From NCBI GenBank assembly GCA_016874095.1, contig VGVH01000010.1:22841-86840 (forward strand): a stretch of 64,000 bases of DNA, given 5' to 3'. Position 1 is the stretch's first letter. Each line of letters starts with the position of its first letter. A program made the translations under genes and the position numbers. Below, piece after piece: positions 27,929 to 35,374 of the stretch. The DNA is from Gammaproteobacteria bacterium (GTDB taxonomy: Bacteria; Pseudomonadota; Gammaproteobacteria; Steroidobacterales; GCA-2729495). The notes under the pieces were generated by a model that did no database searches, was not told the DNA's origin, and was given only the letters and a program-made list of their open reading frames with translations.

Positions 27929-28591
27929 TTAAAGCGACTTGAGGTACTGGATCGTCTCGGCCTTGCTGACGACGTCCCCGTACTTGGCATTGATATCGAA
28001 CAGGTTCGCCTCGTGCGGACCGTCGTGACGGTCACCGACGCATTCGCGGACGACGATCGGCCGGAAGCCGTGCTGGACGGCATCGACGGCCGAGGCGCGG
28101 ATGCAACCCGACGTGGTGCAGCCGGTGATGATCACTGTGTCGCAGCCCATCGCCGTCAGCGTGGCGGCCAGCGATGTGCCGAAGAAGCAGCTCGCGTAGT
28201 TCTTGACGATGACCGTCTCGCCCTTCTTCGGTTTCACTTCGGGACAGAACTCCGCGTACTGGTTGCCCGGCACCAGCGACTTCAGCACCGGCGCCTTGCG
28301 GATCCACATGCCGCCGTCCTCGAAGTTGGCGGGGTTGTACAGCACGCGGGTGTGGATGACGGGCACTTTTTTCCTGCGCGCGGCGTCGAGCAGCGCCGGC
28401 ACTTCCTTCACGCACTTCACCACGCCGGGAGCGAGCAGCGGCGCTCCGGGCAGGGTGTAGCCCTGCAGCAGGTCGATGACGAGAACCACCGGCTTCTTGC
28501 CGAAGCCCATGCGGTTGTCCCAGACGCCCGCGTAGTTCTTTGTGGCGGAACTGCCGGTGGCAGCCTTCGCCGCTGTGTTCTTCCTGGCCAT
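27929..28591 (-). CDS. Isochorismatase-family cysteine amidohydrolase
   Basis: 220 residues. The catalytic triad of the family is clear: Asp40 in VLVIDLLQGY, Lys130 in VKNYASCFFGT and nucleophile Cys163 in TGCTTSGCIRAS, the N-carbamoylsarcosine-amidase/maleamate-amidase pattern. It should hydrolyse an amide to acid plus ammonia or carbamate. The first 18 residues (MARKNTAAKAATGSSATK) are an extra basic tail before the conserved domain. It lies between the Rieske and deacetylase-like genes; a maleamate-type step in degradation of an N-containing ring is a reasonable guess but unproved. Confidence 0.88.
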   Translation of the reverse strand: MARKNTAAKAATGSSATKNYAGVWDNRMGFGKKPVVLVIDLLQGYTLPGAPLLAPGVVKCVKEVPALLDAARRKKVPVIHTRVLYNPANFEDGGMWIRKAPVLKSLVPGNQYAEFCPEVKPKKGETVIVKNYASCFFGTSLAATLTAMGCDTVIITGCTTSGCIRASAVDAVQHGFRPIVVRECVGDRHDGPHEANLFDINAKYGDVVSKAETIQYLKSL

Positions 28592-28710
28592 GTGCTCAAC
28601 CCCCGAAATAAGTGCCCTGGCCCGCCGCGTATCCGTGCGCCCGCGCAGCGCCGGATGGACGACCGTTGGAATCGCTGAAAAACCGGTCAGCGGGACAGGG
28701 TTGTTATTAA

Positions 28711-28720
28711 TGTCCGGACA
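28711..28720. promoter_or_regulatory. Palindrome TGTCCGGACA, possible operator
   Basis: A perfect 10-bp palindrome, flanked by AATG/CAAT-like bases (AATGTCCGGACAAT), lies in the 141-nt gap between the Rieske stop and the isochorismatase-type start. It would suit a dimeric GntR-like repressor controlling an internal promoter. No regulator gene is adjacent. Confidence 0.35.
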
Positions 28721-28732
28721 ATAGTTCCACGG

Positions 28733-29875
28733 TCACTGCCGATTCGCAACAGCGACGGATGCGGCCGACCGCCCGGGGAGCATCGGGACGGCGTCCAGTA
28801 TCCAGCCCTTCTCCGCCCGCCGCTCGGGACTCGGGATCGCATAGGCCGCCTTGAGCCGGTTGGCGTAGACCGCGGCCGTGTCGATCTTCCAGCCACGATC
28901 CTCCCATTCCCGGAGTTTTTCCCGGTATTTCAGGATCGGCTCGTCCGCCCGCACCATGAATTCGCGGGTATTGGTCGGAGGAGTCAGCGTCGGCTGCAGC
29001 CTGGTGAGAACCTGGATGTCCTGCTCGACAACCATCCAGTTGCGATCGCTCACCCGCTGATCCATCTCCGGCTCCAGGAAAGTGCTGCGCATGTTCAGGA
29101 AGAAGATATTGGTCCGGCCCTCGTCGATCGGCGTCTCCCACATGTACTGGTGCATCGACTTGCCCGGGCCGAAGCGGATGTAGGTCCACAGGTGATTGGG
29201 ACCGATCACCCCGGAACCGGCTTCCCGATTGCTGCTGGCCATCTTCATGGTCGCGAATTGCGGGTCCGTCGCCGCGGGGGAATTGAAGGTGGTGAAGAAA
29301 CCCGGCCCCCAGCGTCCGTCACCGACCCAGCGGATGTCGCGAACCTGGTAATCGTCGTTCTGGCCCGAGAACCCGTGGGTCGGGTGCACGAACTCGTTGT
29401 GGGCGGGATCGAGGCCGTTTTCGATCGATCGCTCGTAGTCGCAATCGACCTGGTAATTGATGTAGCTCGCCCGCCAGCCCGGATCGTCGAATTCGGGCAC
29501 CTCGAGCATCGGCGGCCGCTCGGCTTCCGGCAGGTCGCCAAGAAAGGCGAACACGATGCCGTACCTCTCCACGACCGGGTAGGCATCCACACGCGCCCGG
29601 GCCGGAATCCGCGCCTGCGTGCCGAGCGACGGGATGCGGCGGCAGGCGCCGCTGCCGTCGAACTGCCAGCCGTGGTAGGGACACTGGATGTTGTCGCCCT
29701 TGATCTTGCCGTCGGCCAGCGAGCCGCCGCGGTGGGTGCAGGTGTTGGAGAGGACCTGCGCCTGGCCTTTGGTGTCACGGTAGACGACGAAATCCTGCGC
29801 GAGCATGCGCACCCGCTTCGGCGCGTCCTTCAGTTCCCCGGACATGACTACCGGGTACCAGAAATTGATGTACAT
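28733..29875 (-). CDS. Rieske [2Fe-2S] oxygenase, catalytic subunit (2 of 3)
   Basis: 380 residues and first gene of the operon. Rieske ligands C46/H48 and C65/H68 (CTHRGGSL...CPYHGWQ) and the iron site D156-xx-H159-xxxx-H164 (DPAHNEFVH) sit at the same positions as in the 21758 enzyme, so these two are close paralogues. It should hydroxylate or O/N-demethylate an aromatic compound with electrons from a reductase encoded elsewhere. AGGAG stands 7 nt before the ATG. No good sigma70 match was found just upstream, but the 386-nt region before it, shared with the divergent 30262 gene, could hold control sites. Confidence 0.93.
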   Translation of the reverse strand: MYINFWYPVVMSGELKDAPKRVRMLAQDFVVYRDTKGQAQVLSNTCTHRGGSLADGKIKGDNIQCPYHGWQFDGSGACRRIPSLGTQARIPARARVDAYPVVERYGIVFAFLGDLPEAERPPMLEVPEFDDPGWRASYINYQVDCDYERSIENGLDPAHNEFVHPTHGFSGQNDDYQVRDIRWVGDGRWGPGFFTTFNSPAATDPQFATMKMASSNREAGSGVIGPNHLWTYIRFGPGKSMHQYMWETPIDEGRTNIFFLNMRSTFLEPEMDQRVSDRNWMVVEQDIQVLTRLQPTLTPPTNTREFMVRADEPILKYREKLREWEDRGWKIDTAAVYANRLKAAYAIPSPERRAEKGWILDAVPMLPGRSAASVAVANRQ

Positions 29876-30037
29876 AGCCTTGCTCCTGCCGCAGTGATTC
29901 TAGATCCTTTCGCGCTGCGATCACACACGGATGCGATCCTCCGTCCTGTCCATGGATAGGTCAAATGGGACTTGCCTCGCGGCCTCCGGGGGGTTACGTG
30001 ACGGACTGGACCCGCAGACTGCCGAAGGACCGCCCCC

Positions 30038-30221
30038 ATGGCCGAACCCGCCCGCAAGGACCCCTCCTGCAGCCCAGCCGGCCAAACCGGCCTGGAAGAC
30101 CCCGACGGTCAGGGAATTCGGACTCTGGAGCGGCTTCGAAGGCCGCGAGGGACTGCTCGGCCGCGGGCTGGTACAGATCGCTGATGTGTTCTACCGGCAC
30201 CATCTCGATGTGGCAGGATGA
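30038..30221 (+). pseudogene. Broken paralogue of the adjacent 200-aa gene
   Basis: The stretch begins MAEPARKDP, shifts frame near 30062, and continues as AAQPAKPAWK ... LWSGFEGREGLLGRGL before a stop. The intact neighbour reads MAQAAQ...HAAKPG...TLSGFEGREDELGRSM, so the fragment matches its first ~45 residues and then diverges. It looks like a decayed tandem copy. The rest of the 386-nt gap (29876-30261) shows no gene. Confidence 0.55.
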
Positions 30222-30261
30222 CGGCTGGCTCGGTTGCGAGCTCGTCAAAGGAGAATAGACC

Positions 30262-30864
30262 ATGGCTCAAGCTGCACAGACCATCGCCGCTGTCCCACCG
30301 CATGCCGCCAAACCCGGCCAGTCGGAGCTGGACCGTTACAAGACCCTGAGCGGCTTCGAAGGCCGGGAAGACGAGCTTGGCCGCTCGATGTCGATCCTCC
30401 TCAAGATGATCGGCAACCACGCCGGTTATGCGCATGAGATGAACGATCCGCTCGTCAAGGCGCACATGCTGGCGATGCAGTTCGCCAAGAACAAAGGACA
30501 GCTCGCCGAGTATGTCGAACACGACATCCGCACCATGCTGCCGATCAACCTGCGCATGAAGCAGATCATCGAGAAGACCGGCAACCGCGAAATCGCCCTG
30601 ATCGCGCTGTTCGACCGCACGGCCTGCCACTACGCGCTCGCGCTCACCAGCAACGGCACCGGCCTGTCACGGAGCTGGCAGGAGCCCTTTGGCCATGTGC
30701 TTACGCAGTGCCGCAAGATCGGTCAATTCGATCTCACGGTGGAGGAGATCCACAGCCAGTGGACCCGCCCGCGGCTGGTTGGCTACTGCCGCAGCATGGG
30801 CGTGGAGCTGCGCGTGTCCGACATTGGCGCTGACGGACGCATCACCGCCGATATTCCGGCCTGA
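30262..30864 (+). CDS. Hypothetical 200-aa protein, divergent from the Rieske operon
   Basis: Not recognised. Predicted soluble and mostly helical, with SGFEGREDELGRSMSILLKMIGNHAGYAHEM near residues 30-65 and a Cys/His-containing middle (DRTACHYALAL). AAAGGAG lies well placed before the ATG. It is the only intact plus-strand gene between the Rieske operon and the molybdenum hydroxylase and follows a broken copy of its own 5' end. An inverted repeat follows its stop. Position suggests a part in the same pathway, perhaps as a sensor or accessory factor; this is a guess. Confidence 0.75.
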   Translation: MAQAAQTIAAVPPHAAKPGQSELDRYKTLSGFEGREDELGRSMSILLKMIGNHAGYAHEMNDPLVKAHMLAMQFAKNKGQLAEYVEHDIRTMLPINLRMKQIIEKTGNREIALIALFDRTACHYALALTSNGTGLSRSWQEPFGHVLTQCRKIGQFDLTVEEIHSQWTRPRLVGYCRSMGVELRVSDIGADGRITADIPA

Positions 30865-30868
30865 GATG

Positions 30869-30957
30869 AATCAAGGGGACAGTGACCCTAATTTCACTGC
30901 AAGAAGTGCCGTCTTTATGGCAAAGCGAGCGGAATAAGGGTCACTGTCCCCTTGATT
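30869..30957. repeat. Inverted-repeat element GGGGACAGTGACCCTAA with 39-bp centre
   Basis: Two 25-bp arms (30869-30893 and 30933-30957), complementary but for one mismatch, flank a 39-bp centre. The core GGGGACAGTGACCCTAA parallels the GGGGACGCTAACC elements at 18649 and 21667. The right arm overlaps the 3' end of the molybdenum hydroxylase gene and supplies its last codons and stop. It occupies a convergent gene junction like the other two. Confidence 0.8.
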
Positions 30958-33208
30958 CCAACTTGAAATCCATCAACGGCAGCTTGCGGATGCGCTGACC
31001 CGTGGCGGCGAACAGCGCGTTGGCGATGGCGGGCGCGACACCGGGAACACCGGGCTCACCGGCGCCGCCGGGGCGCCCCCCCTGCGGCATCAGCTCGATG
31101 TCGATGATCGGCGTGTCGGCGAGCCGCAGCATCCGGTAGCTGTCGAAGTTGCGCTGCTCGACCATGCCGCCGCGAAACGTCAGCCGGCCGTACAGGGCCG
31201 AGCCGTAGCCGTCGAGGATGCCGCTTTCCAGCTGCGCGGTCAGTGCGTCCGGATGGATCACGATGCGTGGATCGGCGACGCAGGTCATGCGGGCGACGCG
31301 CCAGCTGCCGTCCGGGGTCGTCTGCACCTCGGCGACGAGGGCGACGATCGTGTCGTGGCTCTCGAGCAGCGCCACGCCGCGACCGCTGCCCGCTGCCGCT
31401 GGCGATCCCCAGCCGGAACGCTCCGCGGCACGCCGCAGTACCGCCTGGAATGCGGGCTTGCCGTCGAGATGTGCGAGCCTGAACTCGACCGGATCGGCGC
31501 CGGCAGCATGCGCAAGCTCGTCGATGAAACCCTCGAGGATGAAGCAGTTGTGCGAATTGCCGACGCTGCGCCAGAAACCGGCCGGCACCCCCGGATCCTG
31601 CGGTACCAGCGCGAAACGCAGTGCCGGTATTCCTGTGTAGGCGAGGTTGATCGCACCGGAGAGAGCGGCCGTGTCGCTGCGGGCATCGCCACCCCGCGGC
31701 GTCGGGGTGCGCTCGAAATAGCTTGCCGTCACCGACTGGGTGGCGAGCGTGTAGTCGAGCGAAGCTATCCTGTCGCTGGTCATTGCTGCACGCAGCCGCG
31801 CCACGGCGCCGGGCCGGAAGCAGTCGCCGGCAATGTCCTCCGTCCTTGTCCATGACAGTTTGACGGGCCGCCCGGGGAACGCCATGGCAGCGGTGACCGC
31901 CTGGATCACGAAGTCCATTTCAGTGCGCCGGCCAAAACCGCCGCCCAGGAACATGCGGTGCACGGTCACGTGTTCCGGTGCGACGCCGGCAGTCGCGGCT
32001 GCGACATCGCGGACAACACTCTCCGCCTGGGTCGGCGCCCAGACGGTCACTTTTCCGCCCGCGACCAGTGCCGTGCAGTTCATCGGCTCCATGCAGACAT
32101 GGGCGAGCCACGGCAGCTCGTAGACCGCCTCAAAGGACGTTCCGCCGGCAACCGGCCACTCTCCCTCCTCGCGCAACACCGCAGGATCCGGGTCATCCAG
32201 AGCGCGCCGCCAGGCCTCGAGCAGCGCGATGTCGTCGGCCACGGGCGCGTCGACCGGCTCCGGCTTCAGTGACAGGCGGGCGGCGGCGCGTTGCGCCGAC
32301 CAGGAGTCCGCGGCAACCACCGCGACCGACTCGCGACCGACGCGCACCACGCCCTCGACTCCGGGCAAGCTGGACACCTCTGCGACGTTGTCTATCGCGG
32401 CGATGCGCGTACCGACCAGCGGGCTGTGGCGTATCGTCGCGTGCAGCAGGCCCGGCAGCGCGGTGTCGATGCCGAACCGGGCGCTGCCGGTCACCTTCGC
32501 AGGCACGTCGAGACGGGGCGGCGAAGTGCCGATCAGCGTGAAGCGGGACGGTTCCTTGCGCTCGATCACCTCCGGCACGGACTCCGCGGCGGCGAGCGCT
32601 GCCAGTTCGCCGTAGCCGGCGCGCCTGCCGGTCGCGGCATGCAGGACTTCGCCGTTCGAAGTCGACAGCTCTGCCGCCGGCAGGGCCCATCGCCGTGCGG
32701 CAGCAGCCACCAGCAGTGCCCGCGCCGTCGCACCAGCAAGCCGCACGGTATCCCAGCCGTCCACCATGCTGGTGCTGCTCAGTGTCATCGACAGACCCAT
32801 CGCGTGGAATGCGCCGCGGATGCCGCGCTCGGCGAAGGCTGCGACCGGGCGGCCGGTGACGTCGCCGAGCGGCTGCCCGCGCAGCAGCACACCGAAGTTG
32901 TAGTAGTCGCGGTCGACCGGCGTGAACTCGAAGCGCACCCGGCGCCAGTCGGCGTCCAACTCCTCGGCCAGCAGCATCGGCAGGGACGTCGTGACACCCT
33001 GGCCCATTTCGGCGCGATGCACGCCCAGGATCAGTGTGCCGTCCGGATCGATCTTTAGCCAGGCGTTGAGGGCGACCGCCCCGGGCGTCGTCGCGGCGAA
33101 GTTCGCAGCCGCGTCGCCATCGTCGAGGCGTCGCGTCGCGTACCACACCGCCAGACCGCCGCTGGCAGCGAGGCCGCTCAGTATGAGTGCCCTGCGTGAG
33201 ATCGCCAT
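30941..33208 (-). CDS. Molybdenum hydroxylase large subunit (IorB/isoquinoline oxidoreductase-like)
   Basis: 755 residues of the xanthine-dehydrogenase family molybdopterin-binding subunits of the IorB/aldehyde-oxidase membrane type. A Tat signal (AISRRALILSGLAASGGLA) opens it; GVHRAEMGQGVTTSLPMLLAEELD, FLGGGFGRRTEMDFV and the catalytic Glu in GEPGVPGV follow. Such enzymes hydroxylate N-heterocycles or aldehydes in the periplasm with a small [2Fe-2S] subunit, but none is encoded next to it. Residues SRGQ and the stop come from an inverted-repeat element, so the original C-terminus was probably altered. A link to the Rieske operon is possible if the substrate is an N-heterocycle. Confidence 0.9.
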   Translation of the reverse strand: MAISRRALILSGLAASGGLAVWYATRRLDDGDAAANFAATTPGAVALNAWLKIDPDGTLILGVHRAEMGQGVTTSLPMLLAEELDADWRRVRFEFTPVDRDYYNFGVLLRGQPLGDVTGRPVAAFAERGIRGAFHAMGLSMTLSSTSMVDGWDTVRLAGATARALLVAAAARRWALPAAELSTSNGEVLHAATGRRAGYGELAALAAAESVPEVIERKEPSRFTLIGTSPPRLDVPAKVTGSARFGIDTALPGLLHATIRHSPLVGTRIAAIDNVAEVSSLPGVEGVVRVGRESVAVVAADSWSAQRAAARLSLKPEPVDAPVADDIALLEAWRRALDDPDPAVLREEGEWPVAGGTSFEAVYELPWLAHVCMEPMNCTALVAGGKVTVWAPTQAESVVRDVAAATAGVAPEHVTVHRMFLGGGFGRRTEMDFVIQAVTAAMAFPGRPVKLSWTRTEDIAGDCFRPGAVARLRAAMTSDRIASLDYTLATQSVTASYFERTPTPRGGDARSDTAALSGAINLAYTGIPALRFALVPQDPGVPAGFWRSVGNSHNCFILEGFIDELAHAAGADPVEFRLAHLDGKPAFQAVLRRAAERSGWGSPAAAGSGRGVALLESHDTIVALVAEVQTTPDGSWRVARMTCVADPRIVIHPDALTAQLESGILDGYGSALYGRLTFRGGMVEQRNFDSYRMLRLADTPIIDIELMPQGGRPGGAGEPGVPGVAPAIANALFAATGQRIRKLPLMDFKLESRGQ

Positions 33209-33276
33209 GATGAGGCGGCTAGTATACTGGCGCGCACCAAATTGCGACCGGTCAAGGCTGCCACTCAGGACCGCTC

Positions 33277-35052
33277 ATGAGAGCTTCACGACTTCGGCGA
33301 GCGAGCCTCGCCATGCTGGTCTGCGCCATTGCATTCATCGCGGGCTGTGGTCCCGTCGCAGCCGACCGCCGCGATGCCGACGTGATCGTCATCGGCGGTG
33401 GTATCGCAGGGCTGGCTGCCGCACTGGAAGCTGAGCGCCATGGCGCGCGCGTGCTGGTGATCGAGGCAAATTCGGTTCCCGGCGGGCATGCCGTGATGGC
33501 GGGTGGCTTCGCACTCGTCGACACGCCGCTGCAACGGTCCAAGGGCCACTCCGACTCGCCGGACATCGCTTTCCGCGATCTCATGGTCTGGGGCGAGGAC
33601 GCGGATGAGTGGTGGGTGCGGCACTACGTCGACAGCTCGCGCACCGAGGTCCACGACTGGCTCGCTGAGCTGGGCGTGAAGTTCTCCGTACTGCTCGATA
33701 CACCCGAGGATACGGTGCCCCGCTTCCACTTCGCGGGCGGCGCAGCAGTCAACGTGGTCGTGCCAATGATCCGCGCCGCGCTGGAGACGGGTCGCATCGA
33801 GTTCCTGCTCAACACGGAGGTCACGGAAATAGTGCGTCGCGGCGGGCAGATGGACGGCGCGCAAACCCGCCGGCTGCGCGGCGACGGGAAGCACATGTAT
33901 CGCGCACCGGCGCTGATCGTCGCCACGGGCGGCTACCAGAACGACCTGGATCTCGTACTGAAGACATGGCGCACTGACGTAGCCCCGCCCGCCCGGCTGC
34001 TGTCGGGCGCCGGCGAGTTCGCGCGCGGCAGCGGCCTGGAGCTGGCGGAGCGCTATGGCGCGGCCCGCAGCCGCCTCGATCACCAGGTCACCTTCATCGA
34101 CGGCCTGCCCGATCCGCGTGACGCGACCGGCCGGCGCGGCTTGCTGGTCCAGAACCCGGTGGCGATGTGGGTCGACGCCACGGGGCGCCGGTTCACGAAC
34201 GAGGCGGCACCGAGCAAGGTCACCGGCGAGGCCGTGCTGCGCCTGAGTCCCGCGACCCACTGGCTCGTATTCGATTCAGCAGGAGCAAAACGCCTGCAGA
34301 TCCGCGGAGCAGCGTGGCTGGGCAGAGAGACGATCGAACGCGAAATCCTCGGCAATGGCGCGCTCGTGAAGCGCGCCGACACCGTGCAGTTGCTGGCGGA
34401 GACCGCTGGCCTGCCGGTGGCGGCCCTCGTGGACTCGGTCGAACGCTTCAATCGCTTCGTCGAACAGGCGGTCGATACCGATTTCGGTCGCATCGGCCCC
34501 GGGTCCTCCGCCACCCCGCCACTGCCGATCCGCAAGCCACCGTACTACGCCTTGCAGCTGTTCCCGATGACACGCAAGAGCATGGGTGGACTGGTCGTGG
34601 ATCACGAGACACGGGTGTTGGGCGGTGCCGGGCAGGTGCTCACGGGGCTCTACGCCGCCGGCGAAGTGACGGGTGTCGCCGGCATCAATGGCCGCAACGG
34701 CGGCTCCGGCACGTTCCTCGGGCCGTCGGTGCTGATGGGCCGCATGGCGGGGCGCAGCGCAGCCACACTGTCGCTGGGCGACAAGGTATTGAGGGAACCC
34801 CGGCCGGCATCCACGGCCGCGGCGACAGCGGTAGAACCAGCACCCGCCGCGAAGCCGACGGAGACCGTGGATCTCACGCCCCTGCTGGCACAGTCACGGC
34901 CGGGCTACTGGCACTTCGAGAAATCCCACGTGGTCGTCGTCGAACGCGGCCTCGACTGCAGTCGCTGCCACCGCGACGGCCGGACGCCGGGCCCTGCGGT
35001 GACGAAACCCCAGCGGCTCGTGCAACTGGGGTCCTGTCTTACCTGCCACTGA
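33277..35052 (+). CDS. FAD-dependent flavoprotein with C-terminal two-haem c tail
   Basis: 591 residues. A lipoprotein-like signal (LVCAIAFIAGC) leads to a fumarate-reductase/flavocytochrome-type FAD domain: DVIVIGGGIAGLAAALEAERHG, the HAVMAGGFALVDT substrate region and GLYAAGEVTGVAGINGRNGG at the C-terminal side. After a Pro/Ala linker, CSRCH (561-565) and CLTCH (587-591) are two CXXCH haem c sites, the last ending exactly at the C-terminus. Known flavocytochromes carry haem domains at the N-terminus, so this order is uncommon. Likely a periplasmic reductase or dehydrogenase fed by the cytochrome tail. Confidence 0.85.
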   Translation: MRASRLRRASLAMLVCAIAFIAGCGPVAADRRDADVIVIGGGIAGLAAALEAERHGARVLVIEANSVPGGHAVMAGGFALVDTPLQRSKGHSDSPDIAFRDLMVWGEDADEWWVRHYVDSSRTEVHDWLAELGVKFSVLLDTPEDTVPRFHFAGGAAVNVVVPMIRAALETGRIEFLLNTEVTEIVRRGGQMDGAQTRRLRGDGKHMYRAPALIVATGGYQNDLDLVLKTWRTDVAPPARLLSGAGEFARGSGLELAERYGAARSRLDHQVTFIDGLPDPRDATGRRGLLVQNPVAMWVDATGRRFTNEAAPSKVTGEAVLRLSPATHWLVFDSAGAKRLQIRGAAWLGRETIEREILGNGALVKRADTVQLLAETAGLPVAALVDSVERFNRFVEQAVDTDFGRIGPGSSATPPLPIRKPPYYALQLFPMTRKSMGGLVVDHETRVLGGAGQVLTGLYAAGEVTGVAGINGRNGGSGTFLGPSVLMGRMAGRSAATLSLGDKVLREPRPASTAAATAVEPAPAAKPTETVDLTPLLAQSRPGYWHFEKSHVVVVERGLDCSRCHRDGRTPGPAVTKPQRLVQLGSCLTCH

Positions 35053-35056
35053 GCGA

Positions 35057-35284
35057 TCAGTTCTCCGCGCCGCCGAACCGCGCTGTCGCGACCAGCGCGA
35101 ACGTGCGCCGGTCCGGATGCGAGGTCATCAGCGCCCACGGGAAGATCGTGTATTGCGTGGTGCGCAGGCTCCACCCGCGCAAGTCGTCGGTGTTGGTGAA
35201 GAACGGCTGGCGGAATGCGCCGACCGGCGTGTCGTCGTCGGAGTAGTAGCCCCCCGCTTCCTCGACTCCGACCCAGCCGCATCA
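35057..35284 (-). pseudogene. Unidentified gene remnant
   Basis: The minus strand stays open for about 75 codons with protein-like composition (GGYYSDDDTPVGAFRQPF ... RTTQYTIFPWALMTSHPD ... ARFGGAEN) and ends at a TGA at 35057. It is bounded upstream by a stop, without ATG or GTG in a sensible place. It looks like the 3' end of a decayed gene. The rest of the 322-nt gap before the MFS gene shows nothing else. Confidence 0.35.
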
Positions 35285-35374
35285 TACGCCGGCGTATCCC
35301 GGGGTGACAGGGCGACCGCGACCGCGCCCGCATCCTGCTAGCATCGCGTGCGGCAATTTCGCGGAGCGGACAGC

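Noticed and set aside
29931..30258. Two overlapping 96-97 codon frames in the gap before the 200-aa gene
   Set aside because: Neither has a ribosome site or protein-like start; part of one is the broken paralogue already listed.
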